DNA of 64,000 nucleotides. Source: Sweltsa coloradensis. Lineage: Eukaryota > Arthropoda > Insecta > Plecoptera > Chloroperlidae. The translations under genes and the position numbers were made by a program. Positions 11,503-20,895 of this stretch are shown here, in pieces. Within the stretch, counting starts at the first letter, position 1; each line of letters starts with the position of its first letter. The notes under the pieces are model-generated. The model did no database searches, was not told where the DNA came from, and saw nothing but the letters and a program-made list of their open reading frames with translations. The stretch covers positions 1 through 64,000 of the forward strand of contig JAMZAV010004548.1 in the NCBI GenBank assembly GCA_024449915.1, given 5' to 3'.

Positions 11503-11960
11503 ATGATGAAGCAGGATACGCCCCTTTTTTTGGGGAGCAAGCAGAAGGAAGCTTTTGACCTCTTGAAAATGCGACTCACGAGGCTCGATCGGGTGGGCTA
11601 TTTTAATCCGGATGCCAAAACCACTGTGATCGCTGATGCAAGCCCTGTGGGACTGGGGGCCGTTCTTATTCAAGATGGGTCGGAGGGACCTAAGGTAATT
11701 AGTTATGCTAGTAAAAGTCTTACAGGACCTGAGTCCCGTTATTCACAGAATGAAAAGGAGGCTTTAGCCCTGGTATGGGCCTGTGAACACTTTCACATGT
11801 ACCTGTATGGAAAAAGATACTTTCGACCTGATCACCGACAATAAAACCCATTGAATGCATATTGTCACCGAAAGGTAAAAACCCTGTGCTAGGATAGAGC
11901 GATGGTGTTAAGATTACAAACCTATAACTATCACATTGTACATCGCCCTGGAAAGCTAAT
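11503..11960 (+). pseudogene. RNase H domain, gypsy element 1
   Basis: The open frame 11,503-11,844 shows the typical tether and RNase H of Ty3/gypsy: VIADASPVGLGAVL near 11,625 with the first catalytic Asp, then ISYASKSLTGPESRYSQNE with the catalytic Glu region. The frame shifts after KRYFRPDHRQ (expected TDH motif), and the remainder, ending in YHIVHRPGK at about 11,955, lies in another frame. This domain removes RNA from the RNA/DNA hybrid. Confidence 0.8.
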
Positions 11961-12179
11961 ATTGCTGACCCCCTTACTAGGCTGTTGGATCCGGGAAAAT
12001 GTAAGACAACTTTTGATGCTGAAGGTGAGAAATGTCTTCAAATATAGTTCAGTCATCAACACCGTAGCACTAAGATTGGAGGGTATCGAAGATGCTTTTG
12101 AAACTGATATGGAAACTTCAGTTCTGTATCTCGAGTCTCGAACGGGTTCTTGGAGTGATGACTCGAGCAAACCATTTCA

Positions 12180-13330
12180 TGCATTTGCCCCTGACTGAGC
12201 AAGGTAGGAAATATCATTTGCGTGGAAATCGTTTGATAATGCCAGTTGCCTCAGGCAGCAAACCATGGAATTGGCCCACGAGGGTCATCCGGGAATGTCA
12301 GTAATGAAACAAAGATTACGATCTAAGGTTTTGGTGCCGGGGATTGATAGGAATGTGAGACATTTGTCAAGACTTGTCATGGTTGCCAGCTTGTCACTGC
12401 CACCCGATGTTTTCCCGGGGCCTATTCGTACAAAATCACTGCCAAGCCGCCCTTGGCAAGACATAGCTGTAGATTTTCTAGGACCCCTACCATCAGGACA
12501 TTACTTACTAGTCACTATTGACTACTACAGTAGATTCTTTGAAGTGGGCATCATGAAGTCCATTACCGCTGAGAAAACAATCGAGAAACTTAAACCGATT
12601 TTTGCTAGGTTTGGTTTACCTTCATCCATTAGTCAGATAATGGACCCCAATTTGCCAGTAAAGAGTTCAAGAAATACTGCGGGGAAAATAATATTGATCT
12701 ACGTTTCACAACACCGTTGTGGCCGCAGGCAACGGGGAGGTGGAGCGCCAAAATCGTTCTTTGTTAAAACGTCTGCGTATTGCACAAGCAACAGGGCTAG
12801 ATTGGGAAAAAAATTTACTTTGTTTTCTAATTTTATACCGTAATACTTCGCATTGTACTACAGGCGTAAGCCCTGCCCAACTTCTTTACCGTAGGAAAAT
12901 CCGGGGACAAGTTACCAACTTGGGAGGCAAAAACAGTGGATGATGGTGAAAACAGAGACCGGGACCTTGAAGGAAATGGAAAGGGAAGGAATATGCAGGA
13001 TAAATCACGACGCGCTAAGGAAAGTGTGATAGTGGAAGGAGATTATGTTTTGATGAAGCAAACAAAACTAACAAACTAACTACTCCCTACTGTCCTTTCC
13101 CCCTACCCAAGTAGTGTCAAAGAACGGGAACAGTATTACCGTTCAAACTCCTGACCGTGCCCGCTATACCGGAACTCTACCCATTTTTAAAGGTTCCATA
13201 CCAGAGATTTCCCACTCTGGTTCCTACCTGAAAATTTCCCTTTTGAGCCTAAAAACAAGGCCCCCTACAAAATGGAGATGTGCAGAACCATGGGACGCAG
13301 GAGGTCGTTCGAGCTGACGTTCCGCCAGAG
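12180..13330 (+). pseudogene. Integrase, gypsy element 1
   Basis: ELAHEGHPGMSVMKQRLRSK at 12,268-12,327 is the HH part of the zinc-binding module; the two expected cysteines further on are not intact. The core follows with AVDFLGPLPSG (first catalytic Asp, about 12,470) and a DYYSRFFEV block. The second Asp region near 12,640 is scrambled by a frame change. NGEVERQNRSLLKRL (about 12,728-12,775) carries the catalytic Glu. A C-terminal part extends to about 13,320 (VSKNGNSITVQTPD near 13,115). Several frameshifts make it non-functional as written. Confidence 0.78.
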
Positions 13331-13561
13331 AGCCCAAGATCACCGGTCCAGGTGAAACCCAGGCCGCAGAGGGAACGAAGATTGCCTATACGTTACCAAG
13401 ACTAAGCAAAGACAATTCTTTTACTCTGTGGTTTCATTTGATTACATTTAAGAACTTGATTGACATTCTTCATAAATTCATTATGTACTAGTTATTCTAT
13501 TTTCAACTATATATTTGATATTCTTATTTGTATTACTATTTTAATTGTTGTAAAGAGGGAA

Positions 13562-13764
13562 TGTTGTATGCTCCCGCTTCCCGGAAGCGCTCTCTTACTT
13601 GACTAGATACTAGTGTTTCTAACTGACTAGTGTAGTAGTTTGATGTCGACCGTATGTCCGGTTCTGAATAAAACTGACGTAATGACAGACTAGTTGGCTA
13701 AACAGTGTACAGTGATTAATTAGTATGTAATCCAGGTAGAACACCTCGTCCCTGGGATACTACA
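13562..13764 (+). repeat. 3' LTR of gypsy element 1
   Basis: This 203-bp LTR matches the one at 8,751 apart from scattered indels. The purine-rich AAAGAGGGAA immediately upstream is the likely plus-strand primer. A TGAATAAAAC polyadenylation-like signal is near 13,665. The LTR ends 15 bp before the start codon of the next ORF. Confidence 0.88.
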
Positions 13765-13778
13765 ATTACGTCTTCAAC

Positions 13779-14219
13779 ATGGGTGAAGATGCAGCCAGTG
13801 TACCAGAAACGGAGGTTGGTTCTTTTACCTTGTTTGTGTATAATCATCACGGTACTATTGTGTTGGGACTTAAATCAACAAATGGTCGTGTATACCTTGG
13901 CGAAGTGTCGTGCCGTAATCTAGTAAAATATTCTCAAAGTGTTTCGCATATGTTAAGTGATCTTGAACTGAGCTATCGCGATATAAACAAGTGGTACTTT
14001 AATTTTCTTATGAGAATTAAAAACAAATATGATGAACTGGCATTAGTAGCAAAAATGTCAGGTTCTACGTGTGTTAGCCTACAGGACTTTGTGAAGACCT
14101 ATACTGAACGTTTAGGTCATGAGGAGAAGTACATTACTGTGAATATGGAAAGAATTGTGTACGAACTTGGTGCTGAATTTATCTACAGTGAAGTGGAGTT
14201 GATTAATGCGACTGCATGA
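13779..14219 (+). CDS. Intact 146-codon ORF of unknown function
   Basis: The frame is uninterrupted from an ATG in good context (CAACATGG) to TGA, unlike everything around it. An AATAAA signal follows at 14,265-14,270, about 45 bp after the stop, so a short single-exon transcript is plausible. The product would be about 146 residues, mildly acidic, soluble, with no signal peptide or membrane segment. It has alternating hydrophobic and charged stretches, for example LSDLELSYRDINKWYFNFL, suggesting helices. I recognise no domain. The gypsy LTR ends 15 bp upstream, with the target duplication between them, so the element landed in the 5' flank of this ORF. It could be a gene of the neighbouring Polinton-like element, another mobile-element gene or a host gene. 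I cannot decide between these. Confidence 0.55.
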   Translation: MGEDAASVPETEVGSFTLFVYNHHGTIVLGLKSTNGRVYLGEVSCRNLVKYSQSVSHMLSDLELSYRDINKWYFNFLMRIKNKYDELALVAKMSGSTCVSLQDFVKTYTERLGHEEKYITVNMERIVYELGAEFIYSEVELINATA

Positions 14220-14479
14220 TATGTAATGTAAAAATTGTGGTTTCATGTACTAATGTGTTTGTTAAATAAATAAGATTTGTTATACACATGAATAAGTCTT
14301 GACTTTTTAAATTTATTCACCCTAGGTATACCATGATTCCCAGTCCTTCATCTTCACACACTCGATGCATGTCCTGACTAGTCTGTGTATGGTGGCGTCA
14401 CTCAATGCCTGTCTTACAAGTCTTGTCATGTTTGCAACCAAACTTGACAAGTCTTGACAGGTTTGCATGACGTCATCAT

Positions 14480-14720
14480 GTTAGGTTAAGTTAGGTTAAA
14501 GTGATCACCCTCTTGTGTAGCGTCCGCCATCTTGAAAAAGTTAGGTTAAAGTAGTCACACTCTAGTGTAGCATCCGCCATCTTGAAAATATGACTAATTA
14601 AAAATTCGCATAATTAAAAAATATGATTAATTAAAAATTTGCATAATTAAAAATATGATTAATTAAAAATTTGCATAATTAAAATTTGCATAATTAAAAA
14701 ATTTGTGTAATTAATTAATT
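14480..14720. repeat. Short tandem repeats after the orphan ORF
   Basis: A unit of about 50 bp containing GTTAGGTTAAAGT and CCGCCATCTTGAAAA occurs twice in a row (about 14,492-14,540 and 14,541-14,588). It is followed by an AT-rich array with a TAATTAAAAATTTGCATAAT core up to about 14,720. Between 14,340 and 14,480 I see only imperfect direct and inverted short words such as CAAGTCTTGACAGGTTTGCA. No gene is visible. Confidence 0.7.
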
Positions 14721-14843
14721 AGGCGGCATCCCTTTGACTCCCCAGTGGCGTACACTCGCGTCAGACAACACGTGCGTGTTCCTTAAAACTAATTGTCCTA
14801 CTGCTAACTGTACATCACGTCTACCCTTGTCATAGACCCGGCG

Positions 14844-15803
14844 TCAAACCTCCTGCGTCGCCTGCGTGCTCTGAGCCGCTAGTGACCGCGCAAGCTTCAA
14901 ACGGTCGTCCAATTGCTTGGAATACTCGGCGACTCCATTGTGTGTAGGTAACACATGGCCGACCTCCCCTGTGTCAAGGAAGGGAAATCTTAGCTCCCTA
15001 CCCAGGGTGAGGTAGGCCGGTGTGAACCCAGTTGTTTCATGCACGGCGCTACGCAATGCAAAGCCGATCTCGGGTAACCGTACATCCCACGATTTATGCT
15101 CTGTGGTAAGTGCGACGATACACTGCTTTAGGGTTTTATTTACTCTTTCAGTGATATTACCGCATGGCCTATAGCTGACAATATATTTAGGTTTAATACC
15201 CAGCTGAGAGCAGGCGTCCTTCCATTGCTTACTAGAAAATTGGCTACCATTGTCCGATCGCACTTGCGATACAAAACCGTACCTACAACAATACTCCATT
15301 AAGCACCGCACGACCGCTCTAGATGTAGCACTTCTCAGGGCATACAACTCACACCATTTCGTAAAATCATCAACTATCACAAAGATGTATTTGCAGCCGT
15401 TCGACGTAGTCGGGTAGGGACCCATTAAATCACATGATATATGTGTGCCCGGCGCTGTGGCTACTGAGCTATTCATAAGCCCCGCAGGCTTTAGGTTGCT
15501 AGGTTTAGTCTTTTGGCACACTTCACAACCCCTTATGTAGCGCCTGACATCTACGCGCACACCTGCCCAGGTAAACCTATCCATGATACGTTTCAAAGTT
15601 TTCGCCGTCCCGAGATGGGATGCTAACGCATTATCGTGCAACATACCCATCACAGTCCTTTTTAGCTCTCGTGGCACAATTTTTTTGAATGCACAGTTAG
15701 CTGCCGAACCTCTTTCATCTTTGTCCGACGGCATGTATTTCACGAGCACGCGATCAGCGTCCAGCGTCATGCCGTCTACCTCACCCCCCTCTGCTTCTAA
15801 CAT
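14844..15803 (-). CDS. Integrase, gypsy element 2 (intact domain, 5' partial)
   Basis: This 319-codon open frame contains a complete integrase. An H2C2 zinc-binding module lies at residues ~55-97 (HDNALASHL ... CEVCQK). The DDE core follows: ISCDLMGPYP (first Asp), RSDNGSQF (second Asp) and NITERVNKTLK (Glu, about 35 residues later). A C-terminal extension follows. It would insert the element's DNA copy into the genome. The ATG used here is only the first in the frame; the real protein would be part of a Pol polyprotein whose upstream RNase H is at 15,979-16,271, separated by a break near 15,850-15,975. The stop lies at 14,844. Confidence 0.85.
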   Translation of the reverse strand: MLEAEGGEVDGMTLDADRVLVKYMPSDKDERGSAANCAFKKIVPRELKRTVMGMLHDNALASHLGTAKTLKRIMDRFTWAGVRVDVRRYIRGCEVCQKTKPSNLKPAGLMNSSVATAPGTHISCDLMGPYPTTSNGCKYIFVIVDDFTKWCELYALRSATSRAVVRCLMEYCCRYGFVSQVRSDNGSQFSSKQWKDACSQLGIKPKYIVSYRPCGNITERVNKTLKQCIVALTTEHKSWDVRLPEIGFALRSAVHETTGFTPAYLTLGRELRFPFLDTGEVGHVLPTHNGVAEYSKQLDDRLKLARSLAAQSTQATQEV

Positions 15804-15978
15804 AGCGATTAGGGGCGCAAGGCGAGGGTCCTTACGCTGTAGGTCCCTCTACGTACCAGTGTCGGTCAAATCGCATTCTACTACTTTTGCCATGGAACAA
15901 ACATCCACTTCTGGCTGAAAAGTGAGACGGCCTCGCGATTCGTCCTGACACTCCGTGGAGGTCCCTACTTCCGCATCC

Positions 15979-16271
15979 TCAATCGGCAGTAGCTCGTCCA
16001 CCAATCTTTCGCGCGTGGTCCTTGACCCCGCTCCCCTGCAGAGGAGCTCTGGATAAGCAATCAGCTGCCAAATTCGACGCTCCGCGACGATACTTAATCG
16101 TGCAATCTAATGGCATCATACGCATTGCCCACCTCTTAACCCGCCCCGTAAGGGTGTCCATAGTAAACAAACTCTTGAGGGCAGCATGATCCGTTTCTAC
16201 CGTAAAATGAGACATTTTCACGTAAGGATAGAATTTATTTACCGCCCACACTACAGCTAACCCCTCGAGAT
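15979..16271 (-). pseudogene. RNase H C-terminal part, gypsy element 2
   Basis: On the minus strand the frame reads LEGLAVVWAVNKFYPYV, then FTVETDHAALKSL (TDH motif of gypsy RNase H), then RRGASNLAADCLSR (the N-x-AD-x-LSR signature at the end of the domain). The domain is cut at 16,271, where the palindrome begins. The longer open frame running up to 16,596 joins it to unrelated inverted gag sequence by chance. Everything before the Glu block is missing here. Confidence 0.8.
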
Positions 16272-16618
16272 CCAAGCAGGCACATGGCTGTACATGAATG
16301 GGTCTAGTGAAGCATATGACAAGGTTCGATACTCGCGCGGTGCCATAACATGTGCGGCTGCAGCTACTTGCCCGGCCGGGCAACTCACCCCCTCCCGCGG
16401 TAGCGTGTTCGTAGGTCTCGGCGTTTATGCCAGCCGAGCTGTCCGTGGAGCCTAGCCTGGCATGAACGCCGAGACCTACGAACACGCTACCGCGGGAGGA
16501 GGTGAGTTGCCCGGCCGGGCAAGTAGCTGCAGCCGCACATGTTATGGCACCGCGCGAGTATCGAACCTTGTCATATGCTGCACTAGACCCATTCATGTAC
16601 AGCCATGTGCCTGCTTGG
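16272..16618. repeat. Long near-perfect palindrome (162-bp arms, 23-bp spacer)
   Basis: The left arm (16,272-16,433) is the reverse complement of the right arm (16,457-16,618). I count three mismatches in the parts compared by eye. The spacer is 16,434-16,456. Both arms encode the same stretch of gag, in opposite directions. The orientation of the surrounding gypsy coding sequence flips across the centre at 16,445. This is the signature of a fold-back or template-switch event, or of an artefactual inverted chimera in a read. Confidence 0.92.
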
Positions 16619-16840
16619 CGAGCTTATTACGAGGGTTCGACTCCGGGCAGGGGGACTATGCTTGGCACTGGCAGTGTGGACAGTAGTACTTGTGTAGGAG
16701 GGGTAGGACGCGGAGGTGGAGGACCCAGTGAGGCTAGCAGGCGAGTAGAGTGCTGGTATTGTGCAAGTAAATTCCATTTCAAGCGAAACTGTCCGGATAG
16801 ACAGAGGGCGGAAAAACAGCAGCCAAGGAATTTTCAGTAG
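16502..16840 (+). pseudogene. Gag C-terminus with CCHC zinc knuckle, gypsy element 2
   Basis: The frame ends with CWYCASKFHFKRNC at about 16,750-16,791, a perfect C-x2-C-x4-H-x4-C knuckle, followed by a basic tail and a stop at 16,838. The first part of this frame overlaps the right arm of the palindrome. Upstream gag sequence is lost at the inversion. The protease frame starts nine bases later in another frame, so a frameshift or a reading error separates gag and pol. Confidence 0.8.
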
Positions 16841-16848
16841 GAACCATC

Positions 16849-17340
16849 ATGCCCATACATGATGGTCTAACGCTGACAAGTCCTTGTAACGTTTCCTCCT
16901 CTCAGGAAGTAACCTCAATCCCTCATACGGAAGGTGTATTACTAGAAGCTTTGACAGCAAATTACAAGGGGCATAATAATGAGCCACTGTTGACAGTACA
17001 GATTGCCGGAGTAAAGTTTGTTGCGCTCTTAGACACTGGTTCATCTGTCACTCTTGTAGGTGATGAAGTTATTAAAGTAGTATTACAGAAAGAAATGAGG
17101 GTAAAGGAGGAAACGCGCTCATTGCAGCTAGCTTGTGGCCAGGTGCAGTGTATGGGTAAAGTCACTTTGAATGTAGGGTGGAGTGGGGGTAATCAGAGGC
17201 TGACCTGTTTATTATTACCTGCTTTATGTAGACCCATTATTCTAGGGAGGGATTTTATCACTGCAGCTAACATCTCATTACACCTGGGCGAGGGGGGGGT
17301 GGACCGTAGGGGTAGCGCCGCAGGTCGTTGTCCCATTTGA
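16849..17340 (+). pseudogene. Aspartic protease, gypsy element 2
   Basis: FVALLDTGSSVTLVGDEVI near 17,020-17,075 holds the DTGSS active site. PIILGRDFITAANISLHL (about 17,233-17,285) is the conserved ILGxDF end of the domain. The frame then runs into GEGGVDRRG at a run of eight G bases (about 17,291-17,298) and stops at 17,338. The reverse transcriptase frame continues just after it, so the break is probably a homopolymer error. Confidence 0.85.
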
Positions 17341-17365
17341 CAAGCTTGTTGATAAGAAAGAGGAG

Positions 17366-17812
17366 ATGCAAGCACCAGTTAGTGTTACCGTAAATACGCG
17401 CACTGACAGTAGCAGTGTAGTAGGTCGTATGAGCCTCATTAGCATGTTGTGCAATGATGTGAAATGCTCTCCCACTATGAAGGAAAGGCTTGTCAACATG
17501 ATAGGTTCTAGGGAAGCGGTTTTTACTGAGAGGCCAGGTAAAACAGATCTTATTGTCCATCGAATCGACACAGGGGAGTCCAAACCAGTGCGCTGTGGTC
17601 GCAGGCCCATGAACGCTCGTAAGCGAGAAGTGTTAGACGACATCATTGATGGTTTAATCGCGGATGACATAGTCGAACCTTGCACGAGTCAGTGGCTTAG
17701 CTGTCCGGTTCTGGTAGCTAAAAAGACGGGTGGGTATAGGATGGTGTTAGATTACAGGCCGCTTAATCAAAGGACGGAGGTTGACCCCCATGACATGCCT
17801 CGTGCAAAGCCA
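17366..17812 (+). pseudogene. Reverse transcriptase N-terminus, gypsy element 2 (truncated)
   Basis: The frame reads VHRIDTGESKPVRCGRRPMN, then LIADDIVEPCTSQWLSCPVL and KTGGYRMVLDYRPLNQRT. These are the first blocks of a Ty3/gypsy reverse transcriptase. Similarity stops after about 17,807 (VDPHDMP), before the catalytic aspartates, and the frame runs on into unrelated sequence to 17,863. The palm and thumb are absent. Confidence 0.82.
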
Positions 17813-18148
17813 CCCGACGGCCGTTGCAACAATGAGGTGGAAGGAGAAGTGATAACACAATAAAGAGATAGATAATATACAATATTTACAACACGGTTTA
17901 ATTACACATTAGACACACAACATATCAAATACCGTACGCTGCCTTACAAGGTCTGGAACCGACCTAAGCAAGCGCACCTTACCGACTCTTCACAAGTTCA
18001 CACACTTGGTCCCAACCGCCTCTCAGTAGCGTTAAACCCACCCTCGTCAGAATACGCCCCCTACCACATGGGCTAACTGGTCATGTGGCAATGGCGCAAC
18101 TCTGACCACCCGCAACGCATCCCAGACACCCATATGTTTGGGGTGCAT
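17813..18148. other. Unassigned flank of gypsy element 2
   Basis: No open frame, repeat or RNA gene is recognisable here. It may be host sequence or an unrecognised part of the rearranged retroelement. Confidence 0.4.
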
Positions 18149-18790
18149 TGCAAAGCGAAGCGAAGATTTTAATTTCACTGACCCCTCAAAAAATGTAGCT
18201 TCAATGTTTGTTTTATTGTTTGTTTGTTTTCAAGTTTGTTTCTTTGTTTTTCTGTCTGTTTGTTCGCGCTCTACCGGCCAAACGACATATCGATGGTGAA
18301 GAACCAATACCTCCTATCTGCCATTTTCAGCAAAAATGAGATGTTGGTGTCTATGGATACAGAAAATTATTTCGAATTTTTTGGTGCTAATAGGTCCTAT
18401 CTTATAATGCTTAAACATCTTTAAAAGAGACATATACTAGTACTACCTTACATCAATATCTCCTATCTGCCACCGCCAACTAGTTACTTTTTTAAAATCA
18501 GTTTTAATGCTCTCCTGAACAATTTACTTTTTGGCAGATAGAAGGTATGGTTCTTCACCATCGATATGCGATCTTGATGAAAATTGAAGGGGACCTGCCA
18601 CATTTTTTGGGTACAATCGAAGAAAAATTTCTTATGAATATCGTACTTTTACGATTTTTATTTTTATTTTTAGCGCGATATTTTCGTGACATTTGGGCCG
18701 ATTCTGACCAAACGGGTGGGGCTACAAAGTTCATATTATACATGGACATTAAGGTCATGGTGATGTAGTACCTTTTGAAAGAATAAGTTG
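18149..18790 (+). repeat. Dispersed repeat R1, copy 1 (interrupted by a MITE)
   Basis: This copy starts with an AAGCGAAGCGAAGA phrase and a TTTCACTGACCCCTCA block, then a T/G-rich stretch and GCTCTACCGG-CCAAACG. After a MITE at 18,290-18,564 it continues with GCGATCTTGATGAAAATTGA, a TTTTCGTGACATTTGGG block and GACCAAACGGGTGGG. The same blocks occur in reverse order at 20,164-20,690. It has no coding capacity. Members with both ends preserved appear to have inverted GCGAAG-type termini. Confidence 0.75.
18291..18563. mobile_element. MITE with ~33-bp terminal inverted repeats, nested in R1
   Basis: The left end CGATGGTGAAGAACCAATAC and the right end are inverted copies over about 33 bp, with one substitution and one indel. 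The flank is ATAT on both sides (18,287-18,290 and 18,564-18,567). Because the ends are palindromic, a TA duplication with one more base per end is equally consistent, which would suggest a Tc1/mariner relative. The uninterrupted R1 copies show the empty site. An internal second copy of CTCCTATCTGCCA lies near 18,459-18,471. Confidence 0.8.
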
Positions 18791-19263
18791 AAGAAGTTCG
18801 ATAGAATCTATTGAAATAAAGGTTTAAATAATATGAGTTTTTTTAGGTGTATAACAATAATTAACAAGTAACTATATAGAAACTTGACAACAATCACCTA
18901 CAATGCGTTCATAAATCAATCTTCGGGCCTACAGATATTTTCCATTCTAATTACAATAGCAATTAGTACTACGTTATAAAAATTATCCTAATTTAACAAA
19001 AATGATTTTGCAATGGAACTTAATGAATTACTAGTAAATATTAAGTACGTGAATGTTTTGTCTTGATATGATGTTGGAGGGGGAGCGGGTATCTGCCGAC
19101 GACTTCCCGAATTAGAGTCTCGCACTGAACGCATTGCAACCGATATCAATTTTTTAAATGGCTTGTATATTGTGTTATGTTCGTTTGTAGGAATCATAGT
19201 TGATCCTTTGTAGACTGACCATTCAACCACATGTTTCATCTTTCAATCCTAATCACAACTACA

Positions 19264-19425
19264 CGTTTTTCGTTTAGTGAAGCGAAGACTTCAATTCACT
19301 GACCCCTCAAAAAAATTAGCTCGGGTGTTTTTTTGTTTTGTTTTTTTGTATTTTTGCCTGTATGTTCACGCTCTACCGGGCAAACGGCATATCCGATCTT
19401 GATGGAAATTTGAGGGTATGTACGA
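19264..19425 (+). repeat. Dispersed repeat R1, copy 2 (partial)
   Basis: It repeats the R1 start: GAAGCGAAGACTTCAATTCA, CACTGACCCCTCA, a T-rich stretch, GCTCTACCGGGCAAACGGCA and GATCTTGATGGAAATTT. The end at about 20,683 is its inverted counterpart. Copies 2 and 3 together could therefore be the ends of one 1.4-kb inverted-repeat element. Confidence 0.7.
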
Positions 19426-19523
19426 CTACGAGGGCTGTATAAGAGGACTGAATCCCTTGCATTCGCATTATTTTAACGATTGAGGAAAACCTCGGAAAAA
19501 ACCTTCAGTCATGATTGCAGTTC

Positions 19524-19593
19524 TCGACAGGATTCGAACCCGGGACCTCCCGAAACAGAGTCGAGCGCTTAGCGCTTGAGCCAACATTGTCGA
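19524..19593 (-). tRNA. tRNA-like sequence (gene or tRNA-derived repeat)
   Basis: On the minus strand the two ends pair (TCGACA with TGTCGA). An A-box-like TTGGCTCAAGCGCTAAGCGC and a good B box GGGTTCGAATCC are correctly spaced, and the whole is 70 bp. The anticodon stem is weak, so I cannot name the anticodon. Its position inside a cluster of inverted repeats favours a tRNA-derived repeat or pseudogene over a working tRNA gene. Confidence 0.35.
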
Positions 19594-20163
19594 TATTGCA
19601 TAAAGCAAAATCTTGTATTTTGTCTAAGCAAACATCACATTATGATCACAATTACATAATTATATCAACTGAACAAGATATCCAAAATGTTATTATACGG
19701 TAATTGATAAAACATAAAACTATGTATACTAGCTCCAACGAAAGAATACAGATGCTTTGAAGTAGTGGTGATAGTATGAATGCGCGGTAAATAGATGTCG
19801 CCTTTGTGTATGAAGAGAAATATATTTTACCAACGCAAGCAAAAATTGGATGTGCTAGATCCACGCTGAGCTAGCGTGAATAGAGTTGACAACGTTGTTA
19901 TGTTGGGAAAACAATTTCGAGCTATCTGCATTCTTTCGTTGGGACCGCTAAATATACAATAATAATATAGAGCATTAAAATACTATACCTTTTAACTAGG
20001 CCGCTCCGTGAACGCTTTTTCCAGTCGCGTTTATGGATGAGCTTTTTTAAAAATATTTCTGTCCAATGATTACGTTTTTAGGTGGGATCTGATTACTTTT
20101 TCTGGTTACTTGATACTTTTTGTTAATTATACACCTGTAAAAGGCTTTTTTTAAACTTTACCT

Positions 20164-20690
20164 TTTTTACCTTTTTCTTTCAAAAGGCACTAGATCACCA
20201 TAATCTTTGTCAATGTAAAATATGAACGATGAAGTCCCACCCGTTTGGTCAGAATTAGCCCAAATGTCACGAAAATATCTATTAAAAACCAGGAATAAAT
20301 CGTAAAAATTCGATTTCTATGAGAAATACTTTGTCAAATGTCTCTAAAATGAAAACCAATATAATATCAGTGATTTTAAACGTTTTCATAAAGTTTCATC
20401 AAGATCGGAGTAGCCGTTTGAAAAATATCACGAAAATATCTCATTTTTTTAACGTAAAAATGAGATTATCATAATAAATATTTGATCGACTGTACCCAAA
20501 AACGTGGCAAGTCTAAATTCAGAGATTTCAATGGTCCCTTAAAATTTCCATCAAGATCGCATTTGCCGTTTGCCCGGTAGAGCGCAAAAAGTCAAAAATA
20601 CAAACCAAAAAAAATACATCCGAGCTTAATTTTTTGGGGGGTTAGTGAAATTGAAGTCTTCGCTTAGCTCATCCAAAAAGTCGATCTTGA
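20164..20690 (-). repeat. Dispersed repeat R1, copy 3 (reverse orientation)
   Basis: Read on the minus strand this matches copy 1 without its MITE: the GAAGACTTCAATTTCACT start, GCTCTACCGGGCAAACGGCA, GCGATCTTGATGGAAATTTT, the TTTTCGTGACATTTGGG block and GACCAAACGGGTGGG. It confirms that the MITE at 18,291 is an insertion. Confidence 0.75.
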
Positions 20691-20739
20691 TTTCCTTTTG
20701 GTCATTTTTTATCATTTTGGCCTGTTGCTAGTTTTAACC

Positions 20740-20895
20740 TGGTGCTCTTATTGGCCTGTCGCTCTTATTGACCTGTCGCTCTTATTGGCCTTTCGCTCTT
20801 ATTGGCCTGTCGCTCTTATTGACCTGTCGCTCTTATTGGCCTTTCGCTCTTATTGGCCTGTCGACCTTATTGGTCTGTCGCTCTTATGGTCGGCG
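20740..20895. repeat. 17-bp tandem repeat
   Basis: About nine units of CTCTTATTGGCCTGTCG lie in tandem. Every third unit carries the variants GACC or CTTT in a regular order, so a 51-bp higher-order unit is visible. The flanking sequence contains degenerate units. The open frame across it (20,698-21,006) only translates the repeat. Confidence 0.85.

Larger units (their letters stand above)
8751..13764 (+). mobile_element. Ty3/gypsy LTR retrotransposon 1, nearly complete but inactive
   Basis: Two similar LTRs (8,751-8,962 and 13,562-13,764) begin with TGTTGTATGC and end with TACTACA. Between them lie, in order, a gag zinc-knuckle region, an aspartic protease, reverse transcriptase, RNase H and integrase, the Ty3/gypsy gene order. 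The flanking pentamers GTTAC (8,746-8,750) and ATTAC (13,765-13,769) look like a 5-bp target duplication with one mismatch. A purine tract at 13,552-13,561 precedes the 3' LTR. Many frameshifts and stops disrupt the coding region, and a MITE sits inside pol. The element is dead as written, though some breaks may be read errors. Confidence 0.9.
14844..17812. mobile_element. Rearranged Ty3/gypsy element 2 (inverted halves)
   Basis: The 3' half of a gypsy element (RNase H end and integrase) lies on the minus strand from 16,271 down to 14,844. The 5' half (gag zinc knuckle, protease, start of reverse transcriptase) lies on the plus strand from about 16,457 to 17,812. Between them is a long palindrome whose arms are two inverted copies of the same gag segment. 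Most of the reverse transcriptase is missing. No LTRs were recognised. The coding parts are unusually well preserved, which suggests a recent rearrangement. Confidence 0.8.

Noticed and set aside
14486..14550. TTAGG-like words suggesting insect telomeric repeats
   Set aside because: Only a few GTTAGGTTAA words occur inside a 50-bp tandem unit. There is no run of TTAGG.
15979..16596. A 205-codon minus-strand ORF
   Set aside because: Only its last ~95 codons are RNase H. The rest reads backwards through the inverted gag arm of the palindrome, so the fusion is accidental.
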